DNA of 54,612 bases from Oscillospiraceae bacterium (GCA_015066005.1 SVPF01000014.1:1-54612), one strand, 5' to 3'; shown: positions 34,953 to 42,439, numbered from the stretch's first letter. A program made the numbers and translations. Notes: a model not told the origin generated them from the letters alone.

Positions 34953-35588
34953 ATGGGTTTAGGCAATGTTTTAATTTTCGGTGACAGCTATTCAACCTTT
35001 GAAGGCTATATTCCTAAAGGGTATAACTGTTTTTATTATACATATAAACGGGATGTAACTGATGTTACCCACTTAGAAGAAACCTGGTGGCATAAGGTTT
35101 TAAGCGAAACGGGGTCAACACTTTTACTTAACGACAGCTGGTCAGGCTCGACCGTGTGTAACACAGGCTACGGTGGTGACTGTTCGAACTATAATTCCTT
35201 CATTTACCGCTTTGAAAAATATAAGGCCGAGGGCTTTTTTGAAAACAATAAAATTGATACCGTTTTTGTTTTTGGCGGTACTAATGATAGTTGGGCAAAC
35301 TCCCCTTTAGGTGAGGTTAAGTTTGACGGCATCACAAGGGATGATTTGTTTTGTGTTTTACCTGCAATGTCATATCTTTTAAAGGGTCTTTGCGAAGCCT
35401 TGCCCGATGCCAAAATTTATTGCTTAATAAATACCGATTTAAAAGGTGAAATTTCATCAGGATATAATGAAATAGCCAAGCATTACGGTGTTACACCTAT
35501 TAAGTTTGATTTTATTGACAAGCAAAACGGTCACCCCACAATTAAAGGAATGACAGACATTAAAAACCAAGTTTTAGCTAAACTTTAA
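34953..35588 (+). CDS. SGNH/GDSL-family hydrolase
   Basis: Predicted esterase, 211 residues, no signal peptide. Block I GDSYS with nucleophile Ser12, block III GGTND (108-112), and a C-terminal NGHPT with the catalytic His. The substrate (acetylated sugar, lipid or other ester) is unknown. Short AGAGGTG site. It is divergent from the phosphatase gene. Confidence 0.85.
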   Translation: MGLGNVLIFGDSYSTFEGYIPKGYNCFYYTYKRDVTDVTHLEETWWHKVLSETGSTLLLNDSWSGSTVCNTGYGGDCSNYNSFIYRFEKYKAEGFFENNKIDTVFVFGGTNDSWANSPLGEVKFDGITRDDLFCVLPAMSYLLKGLCEALPDAKIYCLINTDLKGEISSGYNEIAKHYGVTPIKFDFIDKQNGHPTIKGMTDIKNQVLAKL

Positions 35589-35592
35589 AATA

Positions 35593-35622
35593 AAAGACAA
35601 GGCTTTTGGCCTTGTCTTTTAT
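35593..35622. terminator. Bidirectional terminator
   Basis: AAAAGACAAGGC ttttg GCCTTGTCTTTT, A/T runs on both sides, between convergent genes. Confidence 0.8.
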
Positions 35623-35625
35623 AAT

Positions 35626-36270
35626 TTAATCTTCATCCACATAAAGAACATGTTCAATTTCTAATATTTTATTAAAATCAAAATTCATTGTGCGGTCAAG
35701 CAAAATAATAACACCTACATTGTTTGTGTTACCGCTTTTCGCCGAATAAACCTTATGGGGACACGGCTTACCGATAAGCGCAACGATTTTATCAATAACC
35801 TCGTTAGTTTTACCCATATCATCAATTTCAATATAAATAGCTTCGGTACGGCGTTTGCCCCTTTCAAGCCGCGCAAGCAAGATTATAGACAGCAGCATTA
35901 AAACACTTACCATTACAGCGCCAACGTAAAAGCCGTAGCCAATTGCTATGCCAACAATACTTGTTGCCCAAATACCTGCGGCTGTTGTAAGACCCGAAAC
36001 AACGTTATCGTTTTTAATAATTATCATACCTGCGCCCAAAAAACCGATACCCGAAACAACCTGCGCTGAAATACGCATAGCGTCGCCACCCATTTCTTTG
36101 GACAAAAACATACCTGTCATTGCGGTGAGTGTTGCGCCCAGACAAACTAAAATGTGCGTACGCATACCTGCAGCACGACCGTGACGGGCACGCTCGCTAC
36201 CGATAATACCGCCAATAATAACCGCTAAAATCGCTTTAATTGCACATTCAAGAATAAAACGCCAATCCAT
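35626..36270 (-). CDS. MgtC/SapB family membrane protein
   Basis: 214 residues: four or five N-terminal helices with GGIIGSERARHGRAAGMRTH and the SGIGFLGAGMII and GLTTAAGIWATSIVGIAIG signatures, then a soluble ACT-like C-terminal domain. The family is linked to magnesium limitation and envelope stress. ATG at 36270 after GGGAGG; monocistronic with a perfect promoter. Confidence 0.92.
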   Translation of the reverse strand: MDWRFILECAIKAILAVIIGGIIGSERARHGRAAGMRTHILVCLGATLTAMTGMFLSKEMGGDAMRISAQVVSGIGFLGAGMIIIKNDNVVSGLTTAAGIWATSIVGIAIGYGFYVGAVMVSVLMLLSIILLARLERGKRRTEAIYIEIDDMGKTNEVIDKIVALIGKPCPHKVYSAKSGNTNNVGVIILLDRTMNFDFNKILEIEHVLYVDED

Positions 36271-36307
36271 AATACTGCCTCCCTTTAAAAATATGAATAA
36301 TACATCA

Positions 36308-36336
36308 ATTATATACACCTCGGTATAAAATGTCAA
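36308..36336 (-). promoter_or_regulatory. Consensus promoter of the mgtC gene
   Basis: Minus strand TTGACA, 17-base spacer, TATAAT. Confidence 0.85.
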
Positions 36337-36364
36337 GTTATTTAATATTTGCAAAAATCAAAAG

Positions 36365-36535
36365 CGAATTGTGGTTTAGCACTTGCGCGAGGTAATAAGT
36401 AAGCGGTAATAGTGAAGAGGTTCGGTGTCGCTTCGCGACGGATTAAAATTATTGATTTTATTAATTTAATTGTATATTCGTAGGGGCGAACTGTGTTCGC
36501 CCGAAAGCCTTCTCGGAAAGAGAAGGGTTTTGTTG
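36365..36535. repeat. Repeat-rich non-coding stretch
   Basis: Holds TCGGTGTCG cttcg CGACGGATT (36422-36443; similar flanks around a different stem at 54530-54552) and a 27-base block (36463-36489, ending TATTCGTAGGGGCGA) that is an exact inverted copy of 27242-27268, followed by facing GGGCGA/TCGCCC words and a small AGCCTTCTC-type repeat. GAATTGTGGTTTAGCA near 36370 is a decayed match to the terminal repeat of elements 1-3. No gene seen. Confidence 0.55.
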
Positions 36536-36689
36536 TTGGGTTTTAATTTTTAAATTAAATTGCATCTGCAAAAATACCTATTCAGTAGCGCGATGTCGGG
36601 TATTATTCATTCGAAAAATCCACTCCATTTGATTGTCGATTTCCTTTCGTTTGATTCCTCGAATCCGTTAAGAACACTCGCACCCAAAA

Positions 36690-36720
36690 TTAGCTCTAAC
36701 CATTAGGTTAGGGCTGATTT
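36690..36720 (-). terminator. Hairpin, probable terminator of the 36742-38783 gene set
   Basis: AGCTCTAACC atta GGTTAGGGCT with T-rich DNA on both flanks (AATTTTGGG on the minus transcript, a stronger T-run on the plus strand). Confidence 0.5.
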
Positions 36721-36741
36721 TTTTATTTTAACATGCTTTTC

Positions 36742-37167
36742 TCAAAGCAAATCTTCCAAATGTCCGTTTTGAAGATCAAAAGCAACCGGATTGTTATCAG
36801 CATTAATTATTTTTAAAACGGGATATTCACATTCGTATTCGCCATTGAAAAAGCCTTTTTTCAATGCTTGTGCAATAGAATGTGTAGTCTGATATAAATA
36901 AGGGTCGTCATCAAACTCCTTATCCGTAATCATTGAGGCAAAGTAAAGGAAGGAATCCATTTCTAAAAGCATTTCACATACCGATTTCGGTACATATTCA
37001 TCTTTATGATAATAATTTAAAACTTCATAAGTTTTTTTAAGATTTTCACGGATTTCGGCAGATGAAATTTGTTTTAAATCGAGTACTCTATAAGTTATTT
37101 TTTTCCACTTTTCAGTAATTTCGGTAATGCTGTTGTTTATGCCTTTACTATTTTTCGTTGTCTTCAT
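36742..37167 (-). CDS. Hypothetical protein
   Basis: 141 residues, not recognised. Predominantly helical and charged, no signal peptide or membrane segment, acidic C-terminus (FDLQNGHLEDLL). ATG after GAGGAG at good spacing supports it being a real gene. Last of a minus-strand run of small genes (38426 to 36742) with gaps of 33 and 20 bases, probably one transcript with the DUF1810 gene. Confidence 0.6.
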   Translation of the reverse strand: MKTTKNSKGINNSITEITEKWKKITYRVLDLKQISSAEIRENLKKTYEVLNYYHKDEYVPKSVCEMLLEMDSFLYFASMITDKEFDDDPYLYQTTHSIAQALKKGFFNGEYECEYPVLKIINADNNPVAFDLQNGHLEDLL

Positions 37168-37200
37168 ATATTTGTGTTCTCCTCATTAACTGAACCTTTT

Positions 37201-37389
37201 TTACTTGCTATCTATAAGCTTAGTGCAGGATTCTACCACGCCATACTGTCCTGCGTACTGCTGTTGGAAGGTATGCATTGCGTGATGGCGATCACCTGCT
37301 TCAACAAATGCAACACATCGCATACCGCCGTTTAACACCCTGGGTGTATAAACTATCTTCCAGGTTTCCCATTTACCGTAAAAACTCAT
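37201..37389 (-). CDS. Small hypothetical protein
   Basis: 62 residues, not recognised. It has an aromatic N-terminus (YGKWETWKIVYTPR) and a mixed C-terminal half (MHTFQQQYAGQYG). Perfect GAGGTGA ribosome site and tight spacing between neighbours argue that it is expressed. No membrane or secretion signal. Confidence 0.6.
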   Translation of the reverse strand: MSFYGKWETWKIVYTPRVLNGGMRCVAFVEAGDRHHAMHTFQQQYAGQYGVVESCTKLIDSK

Positions 37390-37409
37390 ATTAAATCACC
37401 TCGTAAATA

Positions 37410-38426
37410 TTATTGTTCTTGAGCTGTTAAAAGCTCTAGTGTTTTAGTATCCGCTTGTCCATTAAAAAACTTTTGCAAAACCTTGTGAAATACCGAATCT
37501 TTATCACTAATCAAAGAGAATAACGTCATAGATGACTTCAGCTTCATAGCATCTATATCTCCAAAAATCACTTTTGGGTCGTTTTCTTCAAGGTTTAAAA
37601 GCTCTGTTGAAATTTCAATTAGTCTGGCGCCTAAAACTTCGTGTGCAAGATACGCTTTAGCCTCATCCAAATCAGCAATTGAGTATTTGTTCGCCATATC
37701 GCTTGTGCCAAGACCGCGAAGCTGCGGGAAAACAAACCACATCCAATGTGTTCGCTTCTTTCCGCTTTTAATTTCTTTAAGCGCCTTTTCATATGTATTC
37801 ATTTGTGCTGTGATAAATTTAAGCGAATCAAGCGTAAGCTTCTTTTTGCAATGATAATAAAGCACCATTTCTTCTGCCAGAAAACGACCCTCCTCTGCAA
37901 CAACGCTTTCGGGAGCATTCAGTTCTATAAGCTTTTCATAACGCTGCGCTCTGTTGATAAGATGAGCAGGACACCATCTGTCAAAAGGCAGCCGTTTTCG
38001 GCTGTTTGTAACAAACCAATCGTGATAACGGTCTAAAAGCTCATACTCTTCATCCTCAAGAGAATCGGTTTCGCTTTTAAAATAAAGGTCGGCGATAACA
38101 TCTGAATCCACTTCGAAGGATTCAAACGGACGAATGTAGGTATCCCATACATCAAGCTCATTTGGTGACAATAATTCTTTGCGCTTTTTTTCATCTCCCA
38201 GCTTGTTATGGCATTTGCCGATTTGTGTTAACGCAGCGGTTAGTGAATTATAACGCGCAACAATCGCTTCTGCATCCTGCTTTGTCCAATCCATTCTATA
38301 AGTAGAAGAATAGGGTTGGTCCAAAAACGGAAAATAACTAATTTTAAGCTCACCGCCCTTGGTTTCACAGAACAACCTGCGAATATAGTCTTGGGGTGTG
38401 CATTCTTTACGAATATCTTCTGTCAT
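37410..38426 (-). CDS. DUF1810 protein with additional N-terminal domain
   Basis: 338 residues. About 205-338 match DUF1810: a FITAQMNTYEKALKEIKSG stretch, then HWMWFVFPQLRGLG, AYLAHEVLGARLIE, and KLKSSMTLF. Stand-alone DUF1810 proteins are about 140 residues; here some 200 residues precede it, rich in aromatic and acidic residues and not recognised. No biochemical role is established for DUF1810. Start ATG after AGGAGG; a TATAAT-like box lies at 38457-38462 on the minus strand. It is in the same island and orientation as the NMNAT-PARG fusion. Confidence 0.8.
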   Translation of the reverse strand: MTEDIRKECTPQDYIRRLFCETKGGELKISYFPFLDQPYSSTYRMDWTKQDAEAIVARYNSLTAALTQIGKCHNKLGDEKKRKELLSPNELDVWDTYIRPFESFEVDSDVIADLYFKSETDSLEDEEYELLDRYHDWFVTNSRKRLPFDRWCPAHLINRAQRYEKLIELNAPESVVAEEGRFLAEEMVLYYHCKKKLTLDSLKFITAQMNTYEKALKEIKSGKKRTHWMWFVFPQLRGLGTSDMANKYSIADLDEAKAYLAHEVLGARLIEISTELLNLEENDPKVIFGDIDAMKLKSSMTLFSLISDKDSVFHKVLQKFFNGQADTKTLELLTAQEQ

Positions 38427-38489
38427 ATAATTATCCTCCTAAGGCTTGATACGTTTATTATAACTTCTTTTAAGCACCAATAATGGTAC

Positions 38490-38783
38490 TCATGATTTTC
38501 GCATATAATATCCATAATTTTCCCAATAAGCATCCTCGGTACGACAATATGCATCATAAGCTTTTTTAAACGGCTCGGTTAATGACTTATCTTCAAATAT
38601 TAAATAGCCATTAGAAATAGGATCGCCATTTATGGTTTCCCAGCAATAGCAGGTGTGATAGCCATATACCTCCTTTTCTATGGTCTGCGCTTTTATTTCG
38701 GGCGCTGTTATTTCTGTGATAAAAAGCCGTTTCTTATCAGATGCACGAACAACAACCTTACCAATAAAATCTTTCAGTTCCAT
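38490..38783 (-). CDS. Hypothetical protein
   Basis: 97 residues, not recognised. Starts MELKDFIGKVVV and reads like a small beta-barrel/SH3-like fold followed by an aromatic-rich tail (AYWENYGYYMRKS). ATG 38783 lies 7 bases after GAGGT; the ATG 18 bases upstream overlaps that site. Separated from the NMNAT-PARG gene by a 13-base-pair hairpin. Confidence 0.6.
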   Translation of the reverse strand: MELKDFIGKVVVRASDKKRLFITEITAPEIKAQTIEKEVYGYHTCYCWETINGDPISNGYLIFEDKSLTEPFKKAYDAYCRTEDAYWENYGYYMRKS

Positions 38784-38819
38784 ATAACTAACCTCACTCA
38801 TATATGTTTTGTTTAGACT

Positions 38820-38855
38820 CTTGATTGCGAAGCCGAAATTTACTTCGCAATCAAG
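38820..38855. repeat. Intercistronic hairpin after the NMNAT-PARG gene
   Basis: CTTGATTGCGAAG and CTTCGCAATCAAG pair perfectly over 13 bases with a 10-base loop. There is no T-tract, so RNA stabilisation or processing is likelier than termination. Confidence 0.6.
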
Positions 38856-38863
38856 CCCTTTAA

Positions 38864-40441
38864 CTAAGCTTCCGGATTATAGGCGCCAAATTCACGGTAA
38901 AACGGGGCAAATTTTCCATCTAGCCCGTCCGGATATCTGCTTGATTCAAGAATGGCAAATGCTATAAGGCGGAATTTACCCGCAAATTCAGGCTCAATCA
39001 TAACCTGCTTAAACAATCGCGCAACATCGGAAACGGGAAGCTTATAAGCCCCGCAGCCAAAGGCGCCCAGAATTAAAGAGTCCTTGCCGTGCTCGACGCC
39101 CAAACGGAAAATAGTACGAATCTTGTTGAGCATAACCTCATTACCCGCAGAATTGAAGCCACCGTCCGAGGCACGATAATTAAGCTCAAAAGCACGTGCA
39201 TAGTCGTTTCGACCGTTAAAGCTAAGCGCGGCAACAGTTATAACGTCGCACTTGAAGGGTTTTTCCTTAAATGTATAAAATTGGGACTTATTATTGCGGA
39301 AAAAGGTTACATTAGGAGTATAAATGCCGCCAAAGTTCGTATCAAGCGGGTAACCGACGGTTTTTAACGGAACGCCACTGTCACGTACACACTTAAGCTT
39401 GGAAGGGTCGGCGAATTGATATAGCGATAAACTAAGATTGGAGGCCTGACACAAGGACTCCTCCTGAGCACGCATACCGCGATCATAACCGCCGCCCGGA
39501 CGGCCTGCCGATGCAAGATTCAAAATAGCGGGATTGTATCCCTTTGCAAGAAGGCGTTCTGCTAAATCAACGCAATCGGTGTTTATACAACCAACCTTAG
39601 TTGAAGAATAAACAGTACCGATGCCATTAACATCAAAGGGTGACGTGTAAATTTGCGCGTCACCAAGAAAGGCTTTATAGTCGCCCAAATCAAGATCGTT
39701 AGTGCCGTTTTTCCAGTCGTTAAAGAGAGCAGTGTTTTCGGCATAAACCATTTGACACGCACGATTGACACCAAATCTGCCACCGCGCATAATGGTTTGC
39801 ATGCGTTCAGCATAAGAGATGGAAAAGTCCGAAGGCTTATATTTAGCAAGGATATCGGATGCCGGCTTAGGTATGATGTCGGAGTAATCCTTACCGGCGT
39901 AAAAGCGTTTGCGCACCTCGGTCGAGCTCACCGCCGCAGTATCACTAAGAGGCGGCAACACAATAAAGCGATCTCTATATCGGCCGAGTAAAGCATCGTT
40001 ATCAAATAGCTTGTCAAGCTCAATGTCGTTGCGCTGAAAAACAGCAAATTTAATATGGCCGGCGTATTCTTCGCCATTCGTGAACTTAGAAATACTGCGA
40101 ACCTTGTCTGCACCCTGAATCTCGTAAAGTTCGGCCTCAGGATATTGAGACTGAATTTTACAAAGGGTTTTATAACGGCGCGGATTGATCCCGCCCATTT
40201 CATACCCCCAGAACTCAAGCTTAGGCTCGCTTTCGCATACGCGCTCAATAATCTCTTTACGTTCGCCTTCCGACAGATAAAACGGGTCATTAAGCTTTAC
40301 GGTTTTCCGACGAAGGTACTGCCCACTGGTAGCAACAAACAAGCCCTTGTCTGCGTTCAGGTGTTCGACTGCCGTTTTTATGGCAGCGATATGAGCATTA
40401 GTAAGCGGATTAAATGATCCAAACAAAACAGCAATTTTCAT
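38864..40441 (-). CDS. Fusion: NMN/NaMN adenylyltransferase-like + poly(ADP-ribose) glycohydrolase
   Basis: 525 residues. About 1-200 is a nucleotidyltransferase of the NadD/NMNAT type: GSFNPLTNAHI (8-18) is the HxGH-like nucleotide motif and SSTEVRKR (172-179) the ISSTxxR motif. These enzymes join ATP with NMN or nicotinate mononucleotide to make NAD. About 210-525 is a bacterial PARG domain (TIGR02452-like): NLASAGRPGGGYDRG with GGG at 316-318, catalytic QEE at 326-328, and macro-fold GAFGCGAYKLP (459-469). PARG releases ADP-ribose from ADP-ribosylated molecules. Both active sites look intact. ATG after GGGGGAA. An isolated NadD elsewhere would be needed for housekeeping; this fusion looks accessory. 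Confidence 0.85.
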   Translation of the reverse strand: MKIAVLFGSFNPLTNAHIAAIKTAVEHLNADKGLFVATSGQYLRRKTVKLNDPFYLSEGERKEIIERVCESEPKLEFWGYEMGGINPRRYKTLCKIQSQYPEAELYEIQGADKVRSISKFTNGEEYAGHIKFAVFQRNDIELDKLFDNDALLGRYRDRFIVLPPLSDTAAVSSTEVRKRFYAGKDYSDIIPKPASDILAKYKPSDFSISYAERMQTIMRGGRFGVNRACQMVYAENTALFNDWKNGTNDLDLGDYKAFLGDAQIYTSPFDVNGIGTVYSSTKVGCINTDCVDLAERLLAKGYNPAILNLASAGRPGGGYDRGMRAQEESLCQASNLSLSLYQFADPSKLKCVRDSGVPLKTVGYPLDTNFGGIYTPNVTFFRNNKSQFYTFKEKPFKCDVITVAALSFNGRNDYARAFELNYRASDGGFNSAGNEVMLNKIRTIFRLGVEHGKDSLILGAFGCGAYKLPVSDVARLFKQVMIEPEFAGKFRLIAFAILESSRYPDGLDGKFAPFYREFGAYNPEA

Positions 40442-40464
40442 TTTTAAGTTCCCCCAATCAGTTG

Positions 40465-40551
40465 TTATTTACTTTTTCTACGGCGATGAGGCTTAACCTT
40501 AACGCCGTTTGACTTGGTGTATCCCTTGACACAAACCAGCTTCTTACCCAA
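40465..40551 (-). CDS. Short basic peptide gene
   Basis: Predicted 28 residues: starts GKKLVCVKGY after the initiator Met and ends KPHRRRKSK, about 40 per cent Lys/Arg. A GYTKSNGVKVKPH segment resembles the short Y-x-R-x-dG-x-x-V-x-x-H motif seen in various bacterial proteins. TTG start 7 bases after AGGGGGTG; in-frame GTG 9 bases upstream is less well placed. First reading frame after the promoter at 40593, 23 bases before the NMNAT-PARG gene, so probably co-transcribed. Function unknown. Confidence 0.55.
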   Translation of the reverse strand: MGKKLVCVKGYTKSNGVKVKPHRRRKSK

Positions 40552-40578
40552 AACAAACACCCCCTAAAAGCTTGATTC

Positions 40579-40614
40579 TTTTCACTTGGGATATTATAGC
40601 ATACACTTAGTGAA
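40579..40614 (-). promoter_or_regulatory. Extended -10 promoter with palindromic operator (NMNAT-PARG operon)
   Basis: Minus strand TGCTATAAT (-10 at 40598-40593) with a poor -35. Just upstream of the -10 lies palindrome TACACTTAGTGAA (40602-40614), and at the likely transcription start a further half-related site TTTCACTTGGGA (40580-40591), repeated inverted at 40668-40680. The palindrome matches the one in the promoter at 42345. Confidence 0.65.
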
Positions 40615-40727
40615 AAAGAAAGCCTTTTTATCAAAATTTTAAATTTTTGTCACTTTTTAACAATAATTTCCCAAGTGAAATATTGTAAAACCGTGTACTT
40701 TTGTTGTAAATAACGATAACAAACAAT

Positions 40728-40766
40728 AAACCCGCGCCGAAGTATTACACTTCGACACGGGTTTAT
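40728..40766 (-). terminator. Terminator of the HNH operon (may act both ways)
   Basis: AAACCCGCGCCGAAGT attac ACTTCGACACGGGTTT, two mismatches in a 16-base stem, A/T-rich flanks. It lies about 140 bases past the HNH gene on the minus strand. The rest of 40615-40904 is AT-rich with nothing else recognised. Confidence 0.6.
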
Positions 40767-40904
40767 TTGTTTTTAGCTTAACTTAAACAAAAAGATATAT
40801 TTTTTAACTTCCCACCAAAAGCTTCCTCATTTTTTTGACAGTGGTCGGTATAATTAGTAGGTTTAGCGCTTTTATTTAGATAAACTTAAAATTCTTTTCC
40901 CTTC

Positions 40905-41618
40905 TCATAAACCAGATTTCCTGTTTTTAATATCTGTAACAGTAATAGAATGATCTCTATCCAGCTTATCATGACAGCTTTTGCATAAAAAGAAAATATG
41001 ATCAGCAATCGGCATATGTGCATCTTTAAATTTAACAAAAAAATCTTCCAATATAACTTCATACAAATCTGTGCCTATTTGATAATTCATGTCCAAAATT
41101 TCTTTTATAATAACCGGACGCTCTTTAATATGTGCAGATTGTAAAACTTGCTTTTGTCCACAATATTCGCAAATACCGTGATGTTTTTCTCTTTCACTTT
41201 TACAGAAAATATTCACTTCATTACGACACTTTGGACCTACATAACGTTTAAATTCATCGAAACTGCCAATAAATTTCGCAGCTGAAGGCGAAGAATTAAT
41301 CGGAACTTTGTAATTAATATATTTAAGAAATTCAACAAATAATCTAACAGCTTGCCTATATGTCGCAAGGCCATTATAATAGTTACCTTCTATTACTATG
41401 GATGTTTTAGGCTCACTATCATTTTTGGAAAATTGCAAGTCATCCAAAACGCTTTGACATTCATCAATAGAAAACTCTTTGAGAATATCATAATATTTAC
41501 CAACAGTTCTTATATTTGTCACCCTTGAACTTACGGTGCGGCTTTTTTGATTTTTTGTTGTTTTTAGCCAGTCTTTAAATTGGTGCACATAATTATCAAA
41601 CAATTCCTTATTTTCCAT
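40905..41618 (-). CDS. HNH endonuclease-like protein
   Basis: 237 residues. A C-terminal treble-clef/HNH unit is visible: Cys150-x2-Cys153 (CEYCG), Ser-Ala-His163 as the catalytic-type His, then Cys212-x2-Cys215-His216 (FLCKSCHDKLD). Residues 20-110 form a helical region with RTVSSRVTNIRTVGKYYD, reminiscent of the DNA-binding helical domains that precede HNH modules. Acts presumably as a DNA nuclease in host defence or a mobile unit; target unknown. Codon use is more AT-rich than in neighbouring housekeeping genes. It starts 20 bases after the partner gene upstream. Confidence 0.7.
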   Translation of the reverse strand: MENKELFDNYVHQFKDWLKTTKNQKSRTVSSRVTNIRTVGKYYDILKEFSIDECQSVLDDLQFSKNDSEPKTSIVIEGNYYNGLATYRQAVRLFVEFLKYINYKVPINSSPSAAKFIGSFDEFKRYVGPKCRNEVNIFCKSEREKHHGICEYCGQKQVLQSAHIKERPVIIKEILDMNYQIGTDLYEVILEDFFVKFKDAHMPIADHIFFLCKSCHDKLDRDHSITVTDIKNRKSGL

Positions 41619-41638
41619 TTAAATTTCTCCTTTATTTC

Positions 41639-42313
41639 TTAACACTTCTTAAACTCATAAAGCTTATTAAGTGCGGCGCGGGCGTTTAACCAGTTGCGGT
41701 TTCCTTCGGTTTCAACAATTTTAACCTTAACGTATTCACATAAAGTTTCTATATTATAATAAACATTCATCAAAATGCCATCCCAAGGAATTTCGGGATA
41801 TTTTGAAGCCAAGTTTTCTTTGAGATTACCGGTTTTATAGTCTTCCTCAAAGGATTTCCAGGTTTTTTTAATTCTTGAGCAATAGTCATTAACCGTGTAG
41901 GAGGAAGTGCCATTACTCAGGCAATAGTGTGTGAAGGCGTTTTGTAGTTGCCTATCATCCTGAAAATCTTCAATTTTTTCTTTCAAAGCACATGGCATAT
42001 TGTCACTTCTTAAATTTAAAGCTGTCATAAAACTATGCCCAAAGGTTTGGCCGCTGCAAAAAATGCCGCTATCATAACTGTTGGCGTTTATCTCGTTTTT
42101 TAAATTTTCCTCAAGCTCAATTGCTTTTTCTTGCTGTCTTTCAATGATTTTGCAAAAAGATTCTATCATCTCTTCGACAAAAATTTCATTTGTATGATCT
42201 TTGTATCTATCATATAAACTGTTTATTTTTTCAAGTTCTATACTAACCATGCAATCATGAGGGGTAATAGAGTTTTGCTCATACCACAAAATCAGTTCAT
42301 CAATTTTTTCCAT
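41639..42313 (-). CDS. Hypothetical protein, partner of the HNH gene
   Basis: 224 residues, not recognised. Helical; a coiled-coil-like stretch around residues 45-85, then a SSYTVNDYCSRIKKTWKSFE segment that resembles the SRTVSSRVTNIRTV stretch of the following HNH protein, suggesting a shared DNA-binding helical fold. ATG 42313 after AGGAGG. It is first in a two-gene operon driven by the operator-bearing promoter at 42345. AT-rich codon use like its partner. Confidence 0.65.
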   Translation of the reverse strand: MEKIDELILWYEQNSITPHDCMVSIELEKINSLYDRYKDHTNEIFVEEMIESFCKIIERQQEKAIELEENLKNEINANSYDSGIFCSGQTFGHSFMTALNLRSDNMPCALKEKIEDFQDDRQLQNAFTHYCLSNGTSSYTVNDYCSRIKKTWKSFEEDYKTGNLKENLASKYPEIPWDGILMNVYYNIETLCEYVKVKIVETEGNRNWLNARAALNKLYEFKKC

Positions 42314-42344
42314 CAAAAAGCCTCCTATACAATGCATTATTCAT

Positions 42345-42374
42345 ATTATAGCACATTCACTAAGTGAAGGTCAA
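42345..42374 (-). promoter_or_regulatory. Promoter with palindromic operator (HNH operon)
   Basis: Minus strand TTGACC, 18-base spacer, TATAAT with TGC extension. The spacer holds the perfect palindrome TTCACTAAGTGAA (42356-42368). A repressor bound there would block RNA polymerase. Confidence 0.7.
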
Positions 42375-42404
42375 GCCGTTGCGAGATAATCCCAAGAAAA
42401 AACA

Positions 42405-42439
42405 AGTCAGGACCTCCGGCTAAGCCGGAGGTCCTGACT
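42405..42439. repeat. Long perfect hairpin
   Basis: AGTCAGGACCTCCGGC taa GCCGGAGGTCCTGACT: 16 base pairs with a 3-base loop, no T-tract. It begins the 540-base gene-free stretch up to 42902. Confidence 0.8.

Noticed and set aside
36363-36380. Fifth copy of the terminal repeat (GAATTGTGGTTTAGCA)
   Set aside because: Only 12 of 16 matches and no partner end was found before the 36690 hairpin; kept as a decayed possibility only.
36742-42313. Prophage or integrative element
   Set aside because: No integrase, structural, replication or mobilisation gene is present, and no att-like direct repeats flank the island.
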